Assembly (NCBI GenBank): GCA_958450365.1
Contig: CAUEEP010000930.1
Span: 682,001-746,000 of the forward strand
Source of the DNA: Mesorhabditis belari
Taxonomy: Eukaryota > Nematoda > Chromadorea > Rhabditida > Rhabditidae
Length of the DNA: 64,000 nt
Direction of reading: 5' to 3'
A program made the translations under genes and the position numbers. Positions 47,001 through 56,722 of the stretch are shown in pieces. Each line of letters begins with the position of its first letter. Position 1 is the stretch's first letter. The notes below the pieces were generated by a model. It did not search any database, was not told the DNA's origin, and was given only the letters and a program-made list of their open reading frames with translations.

Positions 47001-50000
47001 GATCGAGGTAGGGGAAATACACCATGGATTACAATAGATTAAAGAACGCGCAAAGAACACCTTCCACCTTAGAATTAGGACAAGGAAAGGAGTACGGTAA
47101 TTGAGAAAAAAAGTAGCTTAATTTTAAAATTTAATCGCACTTTTACCTCCAAAGCCTTTAGGTCGACTGTACGACAATCTTGGAAACATTCGTCAATGGT
47201 GGGACAATCAAACAATCGCCAATTTCGAGCGGAAAGCCGAGTGCATTGAGGTGCAGAGAATTGATAGAGAATACGCTAAATAATAGGCTAAAGAATAGTC
47301 TAAAGAATAGTCTAAAGAATAGGCTAAAGAATAGCCTAAACAATAGCCTAAAGCTTTCCGTACATTAGCAACTACATTAGCATACAAATTGCAGGCCCAG
47401 TACAGCAGCTATGTCCTTGAACAGATCCAGATGAAAATCAATGGAAAATCGACGAAAGGAGAGAACATTGCCGACAACGGAGGACTCAAACAAGCATATC
47501 GGTAGGGAGTCTTGGATTGGGTAATTGAACCGAGAAAAGCCTGAACAAAGCACCTTATCCCGGGGCGCTTTGCCAGATGGAGAGCGATCGTGCGCGCGCG
47601 GAAAGAACATCTTCTGGATTTTTTTGTATATGGATTCTATTGGGTTGATGCATTGAAAACTGCGGATTACTAGGAGCTCTCTGATAAAGAAAACAACAGC
47701 ATAGAACAGCATAAAACAGCATAAAACAAGAGCATAGAACGGGCTGAAAGGGCGGCTTGCTGATTTCAACATTTCCTCGAATTATTGCGTAAAAATTATG
47801 TTTCCAACTTTTTATTTTTTGGTATCTTTTCTTCAGTTCTTCTATTGCACTCGACAACGCGCCATTTTGCCTCATTTTGCAAAACTGATTAGCTTTACAA
47901 TGCTTTAAAGCTTTAAGCTTTAAAACAGCTTTGTTTGGAAACTTTTGGCTCAGGCTTAGGCTTAGGCTGGCTTAGGCTTAGGCTTAGGCTTAGGCTTGGA
48001 CTTAGTGCGAAGGCTAGCGGCTAGCGCCTAGCACTAAGTCTATTTGGGTTTGGGCTGAAACCCCATTTTCTGGATCTCAGCCAGTTCTCGGATCTAAGGG
48101 ACACCCGTTTGGCGGTGTGCATGCGCCCCCCATAGGAGGATCCTGGCAAATTTTCAGGTATTAGGCTTAGGCTTAGGCTTTCTGGACCTTGCCCCTTCTG
48201 ATTCCCTTGATTACGATTTATTTTGGACTATTGGAGCTTGCGGGAGAACACTCTTCAATTCAGAAGAAGCAATCGAAAATTGGGTTTAAGTTTTTCGATT
48301 CAAAACCGATCTCGATTCAAATGCGGATTCCTCTTTTCGTAAAAGCCTACTACAAAAGAAGAAAGAAGAATTCGCAAATTGCTTCTAAAATTCGCAAATT
48401 GCTTTTAAAATGAGCAGAAATCGTCAATAATAATGGAAATTCTTTGAAATGAATTTATAGTTTTTATGTGGAATAAAATTAGCTCAAACTCTCGCAGTTT
48501 TCAACGCACAAAACCCAACAAATAAGTTTTAGAGCTATAAATTTGTATCCACGGGTTTTAAAGGTCAATGAATCGATTGGTGGGATTTAATTTTGAATCA
48601 AAAGTCATTGAAAAGAGGCTAAAATTTCGTTAAACTCCGTTTTAGAGCCTGGAAACGTTACGCAAAATCTCGTCCAGCTCCACCTCAATTGCCCGGTGTT
48701 AATCTCACTCATGATCAACTTTTCTTCTTAAATTATGCTCAAGTGAGTGTCGTTTTTTGGTTTTTATGATTCACAGCTTCTTTTTTTAGATTTGGTGTGG
48801 TACGATGAATGATAAAGAAGCGCTGAGAAAATTGAGAACTTCTGAGCATTCACCCGGCCCGATTAGGTTCGTTTAAAGAGGAAAAATGAGTGATGAGTGA
48901 ATCTTTTCAAAGGAAAAGAGAAAAGAATTGAGTAAAAGATAGAAGAAGATATAAGAAGATCGGAGAAGATAGAAGAAGATAGAAGAATCAATAGAAGTTT
49001 AAGAATCATTAGAAGTATAAGGATCTATAGCAGTATAAGAATCATTAGAAGCATACGAATCAATAGAAGATATAAGAATCAATAGAAATATAAGAACCTA
49101 TAGAAGTATAAGAATCATTAGAAATATAAGAATCATTAGAATTATAAGGATCATTAGAATTATAAGAACCTATAGAAGTATAAGAATCAATAGAAATATA
49201 AGAAACAAGCAATCAGCAAGCAATAAAGGTGTACTTTGTGCTTTAAAAATGAAAAGAAATCCCTTCTGACGCGTTGGTTTTTCTTTTTTTTCTGAAAAAA
49301 CAACAAACAAGAACACGAAAATGACAATGGACTTTTGTTGGGTGTACTTTGAGCTCAAAAATGTGTAAACTAACGCTTTCTAGTGCGTTCAAAGTCTTTG
49401 TTTTTCTTCAAAAAATGCTAAAAACGAAGAATCTCGGAGAGGAATTGATCGTTTAGCTTTTTGAGTTCAAAACAAAAAGCAATAAAAGAAGCATCATACT
49501 GTATAGAATTGATTTAGAAATGGATTTGCGCAAGATTACAGACTACAGACTACAGATTACAGAATACAGACTACAGATTACAGACTACAGATTACAGATT
49601 ACAGCTTGCAGATTACAGCTTACAGATTACAGCTTACAGACTACAGATTACAGCATACAGCTTACAGATTACAGCATACAGACTACAGATTACAGCATAC
49701 AGACTACAGATTACAGAATACAGACTACAGATTACAGCATACAGACTACAGACTACAGATTACAGCATACAGACTACAGACTACAGATTACATCATACAG
49801 ACTACAGACTACAGCTTACGGCATACAGATTACAGCTTACAGCACACAGACTACAGACTAGAGATTACAGCTTACAGACTACAGACGTGGCGAGTGGCGC
49901 AATTCTTGGTCACTCTGTATAAACAAGCTACCGTATTTTCTCTAATAGTAGTGCACCGCGCCGAGCCGAGTTGGTGACTATTTGACAGTTCCAAAGCTTT

Positions 50001-50379
50001 CACAGAAGCTGAACACTCAAATCCCCCACAAGAGCTCATCGTCAGCTACATTTTCCGACCTCACATGGATAGGTTCTGAGAAGCGCTTTTCGAGATTTCG
50101 AGGAATTTAGGCAAAGCTTTAGGTGCACTAGTATTAGAGGGAATACAGTATCGACCTTTATCCATTGCTTATTTGCAATCACGGCCTTTTATCAATCAAT
50201 ATCAATGAATTTTAAATCGAAAATTCTGCAAACTTAAGCTCACTTTTATGCTTAATTTTTATGAAAAAAAAACGTTTAGAGTGAAAGGTCCACTCTCGAA
50301 TTCGCTCGATTTCGCGAAAGCTTATCAATGCTCGCCCGGGACTCCGATGAATCCCATAGAAAAGTGCCGAGTTTGGTGA
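37451..50379 (+). CDS. Neprilysin-like M13 zinc metallopeptidase, type II membrane protein
   Basis: 22 exons (first 37451-37589, last 50280-50379; others include 37985-38067, 38781-38867, 40235-40356, 41351-41488, 44227-44325, 46888-47007, 47395-47501, 48646-48742) join in phase to 721 aa, within the usual 700-780. A short cytoplasmic end (MGAPARTFG) precedes one membrane anchor ([20 protein letters not shown]). The ectodomain starts with conserved Cys and [16 protein letters not shown]. The catalytic core has [12 protein letters not shown] (HExxH zinc ligands and catalytic Glu, exon 17), [14 protein letters not shown] (third zinc ligand E and the D that follows, exon 19) and ends in the family signature CRVW. 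All catalytic residues are present, so it is likely active, cleaving small extracellular peptides before hydrophobic residues. TTTCCAG at 37429-37435 just upstream of the ATG may be a trans-splice site. The large introns carry most of the repeats listed below. Confidence 0.96.
38262..38432. repeat. CTTGTACTTGTACATTTC satellite
   Basis: Tandem CTTGTA hexamers with interspersed CATTTC and CATAGCTT units in intron 3 of the metallopeptidase. It gives false Lys/Tyr-rich and Thr/Ser/Cys-rich ORFs on the minus strand. Confidence 0.9.
38483..38725. mobile_element. MITE family G, copy 1 (degraded ends)
   Basis: Matches 49929-50150 over most of its length: CTCTCTAATAGTAGTGCAC, TATTTGACAGTTCCAAAGCT, TCGTCAGTTACATTTTCCG, TTTCGAGGAATTTAG and AGGTGCACTAGTATTAGAG. 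The terminal TACCGTA is lost and a short ATTTAGGAATTTTAGG duplication is present. Confidence 0.8.
38898..38972 (+). pseudogene. tRNA pseudogene in metallopeptidase intron
   Basis: GATAGCTCAGTGGTAGAGTA is a good D arm/A box. An anticodon-arm-like TCTGCCTGCTAGACAGA follows, but the variable and T arms are disrupted (CTCAATTCCCCTTAGTTCGA). There is no proper B box or acceptor pairing. Confidence 0.5.
39140..39300 (+). pseudogene. Broken upstream duplicate of metallopeptidase exon 5
   Basis: The stretch TTGTATTGTGGCTTAGGTGA then AATTAGCGAAACGTG and AGAGTACTTTTGATGA at about 39237-39290 repeats the acceptor and start of the true exon 5 at 39550-39600, together with about 100 bp of upstream intron (TTCTTTCGATCTAGCTTTAC, GAAAGATATTGGATAATGAA). 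In the copy the frame reads SEISET then TGA, so it cannot code. Confidence 0.85.
39690..40135. repeat. ~60-bp tandem repeat with GCTTGCCCTAGTTACCGTAG
   Basis: About seven diverged units in metallopeptidase intron 5, each with AAGCCATCTAAAGCTTGCCC and TAGTTACTGTAGCCCAGCTA. Carries the TACCGTA word again. Confidence 0.85.
40505..40843. mobile_element. Family F palindromic element (CTTGGGTAATTAAACCGG ends), copy 1
   Basis: The main palindrome runs from AAACTTGGGTAATTAAACCG at about 40607 to its complement ending about 40842. The arms hold GTGTGCCAGACG and the AAAAAGCGGCGTCTGGCACA counterpart around GTGCGTTCTTTCCCTG. A partial extra arm (GTTCTTTCCCTCGTAGAGACGTCTGG) precedes it at 40505. Located in metallopeptidase intron 7. 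Confidence 0.85.
41740..42000. repeat. GCTTTATA / GCTTTAGA octamer array
   Basis: Roughly thirty 8-bp units alternating in blocks between GCTTTATA, GCTTTAGA and GCTTTATT. The flanking segment AAAGCGCATTACAAGACAGCT-type sequence is itself duplicated on both sides (41672 and 42005). Confidence 0.9.
43019..43125. repeat. GAACTA hexamer array
   Basis: Imperfect (GAACTA)n with CTGAAG and GAGCTA variants in intron 12 of the metallopeptidase. Confidence 0.8.
43165..43433 (+). repeat. tRNA-headed repeat (SINE-like), copy 3
   Basis: Same unit as 35385-35645, including the non-tRNA flanks on both sides, with GGTGTGATGGTTAGCACAGT and GCGGGTTCGACCCTCCGC. The T arm here pairs well. The acceptor stem still fails. 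Confidence 0.75.
43589..44115. mobile_element. MITE family A, copy 2, with a long poly-A expansion
   Basis: Starts TACCGTAAATACTGTAATAG and ends TACAGTATTTACGGTA. The left arm (CATAATGACGGTGCGGAGTG, TCGAGAAAA complement) is intact. The right part holds a run of about 250 nearly pure A at 43840-44096 instead of the complementary arm end. The run has scattered T interruptions. Confidence 0.85.
44678..44754 (+). pseudogene. tRNA-like sequence, left arm of the palindrome
   Basis: D arm GGTGTAGTGGTAGTGC, anticodon region GTTCAGTTACAAAGCGAA and T region GGGTTCGAGTC are in the right order and spacing. The T stem and acceptor stem pair poorly, and the anticodon cannot be fixed, so a functional tRNA is doubtful. 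Confidence 0.45.
44929..44996 (-). pseudogene. tRNA-like sequence, right arm of the palindrome
   Basis: Mirror of the left copy. Reads GCGCGGTGGTGTAGTGGTAG and GTTCAGTTACAAAACGAAT then GCTCGGGTTCGAGTC. It lacks two bases of the left copy's CTCTTGGG, and its anticodon stem (CGTT with AACG) pairs slightly better. Confidence 0.45.
45885..46267 (+). mobile_element. tRNA-derived SINE with T-rich tail
   Basis: The head reads GTGTGGCTGACTGGTTAAGT (A box TGGCTGACTGG) and GGGTTCGAACCCCACATGCG (B box), with a CGACCTTATGAAGGTCG hairpin between. A ~280-bp non-tRNA body follows (TTCGGATTTCCTTTCCC, GGTGGTTGTGGCCCCAGT, ACCACTGGTAGCCCCAGTC), ending in 14 T. Head, body and simple tail in this order are the classical SINE layout. 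Located in metallopeptidase intron 15. Confidence 0.8.
46610..46868. repeat. 9-bp satellite ATTCTAGAC
   Basis: About 28 units of (A/C/G)TTCTAGAC, each containing the palindrome TCTAGA, in intron 16 of the metallopeptidase. A clearly periodic variant (ACGTTCTAG) recurs every 4-6 units, suggesting a higher-order repeat. Confidence 0.92.
47268..47350. repeat. Imperfect AATAGYCTAAAG array
   Basis: 12-bp units in metallopeptidase intron 18, about six copies. Confidence 0.8.
47945..48182. repeat. Interstitial telomeric repeats (TTAGGC), two blocks
   Basis: CTTAGGCTTAGGC-type hexamers at about 47951-47997 and again at 48157-48180, on plus, in metallopeptidase intron 19. The spacer between is unusual in carrying GC-rich CTAGCGGCTAGCGCCTAGC. 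TTAGGC is the nematode telomere unit. Confidence 0.85.
48925..49210. repeat. Degenerate AGAAGTATAAGAATCATT array
   Basis: 16-18-bp units (ATAAGAATCATTAGAAGT and ATAAGAATCAATAGAAAT variants) in the last metallopeptidase intron. Confidence 0.85.
49535..49888. repeat. CAGATTACAGACTA heptamer-based array
   Basis: About 50 heptamers of the forms CAGATTA, CAGACTA, CAGCTTA and CAGCATA, locally forming 14-21-bp higher-order units. It is open in two plus frames, giving false Asp/Tyr/Arg/Leu/Gln repeats. Confidence 0.93.
49929..50150. mobile_element. MITE family G (TACCGTATTTTCTCTAATAGTA ends), copy 2
   Basis: 222 bp. The left end TACCGTATTTTCTCTAATAG and the right end CTATTAGAGGGAATACAGTA-like sequence (TAGTATTAGAGGGAATACAG) form short terminal inverted repeats. 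The interior is not palindromic, unlike families A, D and F. Copy 1 is at 38483-38725 and a lone end lies inside the tRNA-like sequence at 37028. Confidence 0.8.
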
Positions 50380-51922
50380 AAGTTTTGCATTCAAAAATTC
50401 GACAACATTTAAATTTTACATTCTTTTTTTTAAACTTTTTCTCATTTTTTCTTTTTCTTTTCAAAATTCTCTTCTTTTCTCTGAAACCAAAGTTCGCCTG
50501 TGAGTGACGTCACGAGCTCAATGTCTTTTTTTTTATTATTTTATTGGTTTTATTTTTTTTTCGATGTTTTTGATGTTTTTGATGTTTTTGATGTGCTAAA
50601 AGTTCTCCTCAAAAGATCGTAGTTCGATGAATTTTAAATTTAACCATTTCTCTATTTTAAATTCAATTATTTCTCTATTCTAAATTCAACCATTTCCCGA
50701 TTTTTTGTAACCATTTCCCTATTTTCGAAATTCTAAAAATCCCACCCAGTTCCCTGTAATCTAAAAATTCCCTCTACTCGTTTTCTAATCAATTTCTTTG
50801 AAAAATTTGCATTTTTCAAGTGGTTGTACATTCCGTGAACTTTAAAATAATACCAATTTTATCATTTCTTTTTTTTAAATTCAAAAATTTCACAATTACC
50901 TTCAAATATCTAAGAAAATCTAGTCAAATCATCTTTTTTTTTTATTCTTTTTATATTCTTTTTTCTCATAACGAGTCCCCCCTCCCCAGTCTGGTCACAT
51001 CTAATAAAAAAAAAAAACGAAAATTACATTACGAAAATTTATATTTACAATTAAAATTGAAATTAAATTCGAAAAACGATTTCTTTCCTTTGTAAAGTTT
51101 TAATTTTCCTATTTTCTGCAATAAATATTTAGAAAATTCTTTGAAAAACGAATAATTTGTGGGAAAATTGTGGGAATTGGAGAAAATTGGTGTTGAATAG
51201 AGGAAAACAACGAAAGAACAAAACAACGAAAGAACAAAACAATGAACAAAACAAACAACAATAATTCTAGAGAAATATTCAATTGAATTCAACTGAATTA
51301 GATGCATATTAAGTTTTACCAAAAACTTGGGTAATTAAACCGGCCAAGTCGAGTTTCCAGCCGGCTTGTAGCAGCCCAGTGTGCCAGACCCCGCTTTTTC
51401 TTACGAGCGACAAGGAGAGAACGTACAAAGACCTCCAACGCACAAAGACCTCTGTACGTTCCCTCCCTGTCGCTCATAAGAAAAAGCGGCGTCTGGCACA
51501 CTGGGCTGCTAGAAGCCGGCTGGAAACTCGACTCGGCCGGTTTAATTACCCAAGTTTCTGTACCATAATTCACAACAGATATCAATCTACGTCTAATATC
51601 TTCTCATTTTTTCCATAATCTACCGTACTTTCTTCATTAGTCTTTTGCCAAAAATGTAGAAGATTCGTCATTCAGCAAAAACTCGAAAAATCCGCCCTGA
51701 AAACTAAGCAAGCTATTTTCAGGGGAAATCTTTCAGAAATTAGCCTCGTTACGCCTTCTAGAAGCTCGCAATTCTCTAATTTCTCTCAAAATCTCCCAAT
51801 CTCTTTCCCTTTCTCATTCCCTTTCTCATTCCTTTTCCAGAGTTCCAGAGTTCCCGGGAAATCTTCATTCGTATCGGGTCCTCCAGTCAAGCGGCCTCTA
51901 CCGTATCCTAGTTCTTCAAAAA
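50380..51922. other. Intergenic region with one family F element
   Basis: 3' region of the metallopeptidase and promoter of the peptide gene. AT-rich, with TTTTTGATG and CATTTCTCTATTTTAAATTCAA repeats at 50565-50700. The only distinct element is the family F palindrome at 51323. No additional gene is supported. Confidence 0.5.
51323..51557. mobile_element. Family F palindromic element, copy 2
   Basis: 235 bp, near-perfect palindrome: AAACTTGGGTAATTAAACCG to its complement, with GTGTGCCAGACCCCGCTTTT / AAAAAGCGGCGTCTGGCACA and GAGCGACAAGGAGAGAACGT arms. Produces false ORFs on both strands. Confidence 0.9.
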
Positions 51923-54900
51923 ATGAACCGCTATTTCCTATTTGTCGCTCTCGCTTTGACGGTGCTTTGCTGTGTCGAGGCCCGGATACCAATGTACAAA
52001 CCGGTGAGTGGAAGAGAAGAAATAGAACTAAGAAGACAACTAGAAAGAAGAACTAGAACTAAGAACTAGAATAAGAACTAGAACTAAGAACTAGAACTAA
52101 GAACTAGAAATAAGAAACTACTTAAAGCTTAAAGCAATTCAACTAAACTACAGTAATCAGTTTAATAAAAAAAGCCAATATTTTAATCTCAGAGCAGTAT
52201 TAAACACCTCAACTATTAAACAAACATCAATCTTATTTTAAAACAATCATCTCATACCTATTCGAATTTTCGAAATAAACAGAGTCTCTATCAAACCAAT
52301 CTTGTATCTAGAATTGGACCAATCTTATATCTTATAAAGCTTATAAAGCTTAGATTAATCTTATAAGCCTGGTACCTTTTGCTAGAATGTTAATGCGTGC
52401 ATAGAGTGCGCCAAAAAACTCTCTGCCTCTCTGGCAATCTGTCATCTGATCTGATCTATCAAAGTTTCCTTTCCAAATGATTATCCGATGAGTTGTCAGA
52501 GTTGAAAATCACTATCAAAATCTATTAAAATACACCGTTAAAGTTTTGATTTCTTTAGTTTTTTTTCACAATTTAGCTAGATAATTAGACAATCACATAA
52601 CTAGACTTTACCAATGTTCAACTAGAACTTTGATCTCTTTTCACTAGATAAAGCTGTAACGCCATTTCCACACGAGGCTTAAAATTCCCATAACTAGACT
52701 TGATGATGTAAAAGAACTATGTAAAAACAAAAAAAAAAAACAATATTTTCTTACTCAAGTTCAATTTTTAAAGATTATTTAGATAAAATGGCTTCTCTTT
52801 TATTAAAAATAAAGACAAAAGATCATCTTTATGAGGCTTACGATCAGTTTTTCTTTTGGCCTTTCTTTTTTCGACATTGGAAAGAGATTAAAGGATCTTT
52901 GTCATTGCTTCGATAAAAGAAACAATGAAAAAGATATTCAGTTAACGGAAAACCAACATTTTGAGTCTATGGTTCTCAAAAATGTTGGTATTCCGTTAGC
53001 TGAATATCTTTTTCATTCAATGGTTCTCAAATTACTCAAAAACGTCAAAAAAAACTTTTTTTTTCGCCTTTTATCTCTTTGATGAAGAAGAAAACTCAAA
53101 TTTTCACCTTCTCTGACGACATTCGTAATTTAAAGCTCTATGTAAACAAAAGGAAAACGAAATGATCATGGAGCGTTCGGGGTTTTGACTTTGATTAAAT
53201 CAAGGAGGGAAAGATTAAACTTCAAAACACGTTCTAGCAATCGTTTCCCTTTTCGCAAACGAAAATTGGGTAATTAAACCGGCAGAGGTGCTTTCTGGTA
53301 TCCCGGTTATCCCGGCACAGTGTGCCAGGCGCCACTTTTTCTTACGAGAGACATGGAGAGAACGCACAGGTCGTTGTCCACTTTGTGCGTTCTCTCCATG
53401 TCTCTGGTAAGAAAAAGTGGCGCCTGGCACACTGTGCAGGCTTAAGGGCTACCAGAAAGCCCCTCGGCCGGTTTAATTACCCAAGTTTTTCGGGAATTGC
53501 TGAATCTACTTTGGATGGGATTTAGCTAGTACGCTGGAACCAGGCTGTGTGCGTTCTCTCTCTGTCTCTCATAAGAAAAAGTGGGATCTGGCACACTGTG
53601 CTGGGATAAGGCCTACCAGAAAGCCTCTCGACTGGTTTAATTACCCAAGTTTGTGGGGGATTGTTAAATCTAATTTTTAATGAAAAATTAGTAGAATATT
53701 CCAAACTCAAAAACTTTATTTTACTTTTTCAAATCTTCCCAAATCTCATAGTCATTTTTTTTTTGCTGATTTTCCAAACGAAAGTTGTTAATCATATCGA
53801 AAAATGACACATTTTTCACTCATTTTTCATAGAGAAATGTCTGGGGGTGAGGTATGTAAAAATCTCAAATTCCACGCGATTCGATGAAATATTTTTTTTT
53901 TTTTTGAATATTTTATCACCTGGAGACCCACGCAAAATTTCTATTTTAATGCCAAAAATCGGGGATTTATTTCGAGGGTTCTTGAGTCAGAAAACAAGTG
54001 AAAAAAAAAAGTCAAGTTTAATCGAGTTTTGAAACTTTGAAAAATTTTTTTGAAATTTTTTCGAGTACACTCAAAATCGAACAAGGAATACTTGAAAGAA
54101 ACAAAATAAAAAACAAATAAAAAAACATTAAAAAAAAAATTTTTGAAAATGTAAACAATTGAGAAAGGAACACTCGATTTTATGCTGAAAAGTCAGTGTG
54201 CCAAATAACGTGTGTTTCGAATCCATATTTAGAAGCTATTTAGAGAAGCAGAAGAAAAATAAAGTGAGTGTTCTTTGTGCGGAAAAATAATCGCTCTCCA
54301 TCTGGCACACGCTCCCGATGGATGCCTTCCGAGCCTTTACAATTTTCAAATAGAAACCTTTCAGCATAAATTTTCAAACTTGGGTAATTAAACCGGGAAA
54401 ACCGAGGCTCAAAAAGGATCTATCGGGAGCGTGTGCCAGATGGAGAGCGATTACGTTTCCGCACAAAGAACATTCACTTTATTTTTCTTCTGCTTCTCTA
54501 AATAGCTTCGAAATATGATTTAAAGCTCTAAATTTGTACCCAAGGGTTTTCGGGGCCAAGGAATCGATTGGCGGGGTTTATTTTAACTCTTAGTTGATGG
54601 AAAGTCACGAACATTCGGGCCTTTTATCAATTATTAAGGCAGTTCAATTCCCCAATTGTCAGTAATTTGCAAAATTTCTCTGACGTATTTTTCTTTTCTT
54701 TCTTTTCACTCAAATGAACCCTGGCCATTAAAATTTCAACCTTAACCTAAAGAAAGAAAAGAAAACAAAAGAATTCTTTTCTGGATCAATGATTTTAAAC
54801 TTTAAAATCTCAAGACAGAATTTAGGAATTTTTTTAAAGAAAATTAGCACTGAAGATTTGCAGATGAAATGAGGATGGGAAGTGATTGAGTTATTGAGCA

Positions 54901-56407
54901 AGTTATCAAGCAAGCTATTGAGCAAGTTATTGAGCAAGTTATTGAGCAAGTTATCGAGCAGTTATTGAGCGAGTTATTGAGCAAGTTATTGAGCAAAATA
55001 TTCAGAGGTTTTTTTTTGTATCAAAGATTTCAGAGCTCTCAAAATGATTTTTCTAAAGGAAAAGTATGAGGAGATTCATTAAAAGTTCATTAAAAAGGAA
55101 AAATTCATTTCAATTTTCAGCCATTGAATGAGGGTGCTCGATGGGGTGAACTCTTCGACAAAAGAGATGTCGGAAAAGGTTTGTAAAGTAGAATGTTTTT
55201 AGCGCGATTAGGTGATTGCTCGAGTCGAATTTGCATGCGTAATCTTTACTCGATTAATCGGCGCTTTTACTTGATTAATCGGCGCTTTTAACTACGAGTA
55301 ATCCTCTTTACACGTCGAGTAAATCGAATATCTTTACTTGTGAAGGGAATTTCCCACCAAAAACAGTTGAGCGGTTGAATATCTTTAAAAGGAGTCGTAT
55401 ATAAGGCGGCGCTCGTGATTTTCGCGGTAGTGACTAGGTGATTGAGAATGTTTCTTTTTGGACCTTTTATTGTAATGAGATTGAATCTCGGATACGGTAT
55501 CTTTAAGGAACTAATAAATTTTGTTAAATCACTTAAAACTGGCTCACTTTTGTCTAAAATTCTATTTAATTTTTGGTAGATAATTTGTTAGAATTTAAAG
55601 ATCATTTTTGAGTTATCAAAGAATCGTAAACTTTGTGATTACGAGAAAGCCCAGATTACTGTAGCATCTTCTCATTCTATTGTAGGGTTACGGTAGTCAG
55701 ATAAGGCTTTAAATTAACTGAAAAGCATCCAGCAGAGCGCTATAGTTTAGGGTTGATTGTACAGTAGTTATGGTAGATGAGTAGATGAGTAGATGTTACA
55801 ATAGTTACGGTAATATCTACTCAAAATGAGTTACGGGTTACGGTAGGATGAGTCACAGTAAGATCTCGGATTGCAGTGAGATCTATTTAACGTACGGATT
55901 ACGGTAGACTGCCGATTTTGTTACCGTAAATACTATTATTGGACCCCACCCCTCTAATAGTACCCATCTTCTAATAGTACCCATCCTCTACTAGTACCCA
56001 TCCTCTACTAGTACCCACCCTCTACTAGTACCCACCCTCTAATAGTACCCCACCCTCTAATAGTACCCCACCCTAGAGGGGGAGGGAAAAAATAGTACCC
56101 CATGGGGTCCAATTACAGTATTTACGGTAGGTTACGGTAGATGAGTCGTACTTTAAAGTCGATCAAAGCCGACGTTCGACAAAGTTCTCAAAAACCAAAT
56201 TTGAAACATTTAGAGATTAGAGATTAGGTTGAAAATCGTAAAAGTAAAATTAAATACTTAATAGATTCAATTTCTTTGATTCCTTTTTGAAAAAAAATGA
56301 AATAATTTCCAGTTGGATATGGGTGGAGTGACTGCGAGTTCTCTCCGATGTCTTGTCTTCTCCGTCGTCGTCGCTCTCTTCGCTCGTTTGAAGTCGAAAT
56401 GAATTGA
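51923..56407 (+). CDS. Secreted peptide precursor, allatostatin-C-like
   Basis: Exons 51923-52003, 55121-55178 and 56313-56407 join in phase to 77 aa. Residues 1-21 form a signal peptide (MNRYFLFVALALTVLCCVEA, cleavage after VEA). A short spacer leads to the dibasic KR in LFDKR, then the peptide DVGKVGYGWSDCEFSPMSCL with one more Leu, followed by the processing site RRRR and a tail SLRSFEVEMN. The two cysteines are six residues apart (CEFSPMSC), the same spacing and similar content as the C-x6-C ring of arthropod allatostatin C (consensus C-x-F-N-P-x-S-C), so a disulfide-cyclised neuropeptide is inferred. The introns are long (3.1 and 1.1 kb) and hold family F and A elements. Small size means the family call rests on one motif. 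Confidence 0.8.
52018..52120. repeat. AAGAACTAGAACT array
   Basis: About seven 13-bp units just inside intron 1 of the peptide gene. Confidence 0.8.
53261..53655. mobile_element. Family F palindromic element, copy 3, plus an extra half copy
   Basis: 53261-53490 is a complete palindrome (TTGGGTAATTAAACCGGCAG, GTGTGCCAGGCGCCACTTTT). It is followed at 53545-53651 by one arm only (TGTGCGTTCTCTCTCTGTCT, AAAAAGTGGGATCTGGCACA, GGTTTAATTACCCAAGTTT). Confidence 0.85.
54180..54520. mobile_element. Large inverted repeat with a family F end in its loop
   Basis: Left arm AAGCTATTTAGAGAAGCAGA, AGAAAAATAAAGTGA and TAATCGCTCTCCATCTGGCA are inverted at 54425-54515. The loop holds one AAACTTGGGTAATTAAACCG end without its partner, so this looks like a rearranged member of family F. 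Lies in peptide gene intron 1. Confidence 0.7.
54888..54998. repeat. GAGCAAGTTATT dodecamer array
   Basis: About nine 12-bp units of GAGCAAGTTATT with TATC variants. Confidence 0.85.
55922..56130. mobile_element. MITE family A, copy 3, interior replaced by a CTCTAATAGTACCCAC array
   Basis: Ends TACCGTAAATACTATTATTG and CCAATTACAGTATTTACGGT. Instead of the usual palindromic arms the interior is about nine copies of CTAATAGTACCCATCCT / CTACTAGTACCCACCCT, that is, an amplified version of the GTACCCCACC end motif. Confidence 0.8.
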
Positions 56408-56722
56408 GAAATCGAAGAAATCGAGAAATTAAGAAATCGAGAAATCGAGAAAATAGAACAAAATAGAACAAAATTACATTGAAATCAAAAAAAAAAAAAT
56501 GCAAAATTTCCCCATGTCGAACCGCCAGACAAGAAAAATGACAAAATTCAACAAAATTCGCACAAATTAGCGCCTCGCTTCGTGATTTCTTTGGGTATTT
56601 TTTACAATTTTTTTCTCCCCAATTTTTCTCCCAATTTCCCGCCCGTTTTTCTGCAAATTTCGACTTCTCTCAGTGAATAAAGTGTTTTTGTTTTTGTTTG
56701 GGATTGTGACTACAACAAAAAC
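56408..56722. other. Convergent 3' spacer
   Basis: Between the plus-strand peptide gene and the minus-strand zinc-finger gene. 3' UTR-like, with AATAAA at about 56676. No feature. Confidence 0.5.

Noticed and set aside
47377..47875. 131- and 106-aa minus-strand ORFs
   Set aside because: They overlap the sense exon 47395-47501 of the metallopeptidase and continue into intron sequence; no splice structure.
49520..49977. 113- and 123-aa Thr/Asp/Tyr repeat ORFs
   Set aside because: Translation of a heptamer array; both frames are equally open.
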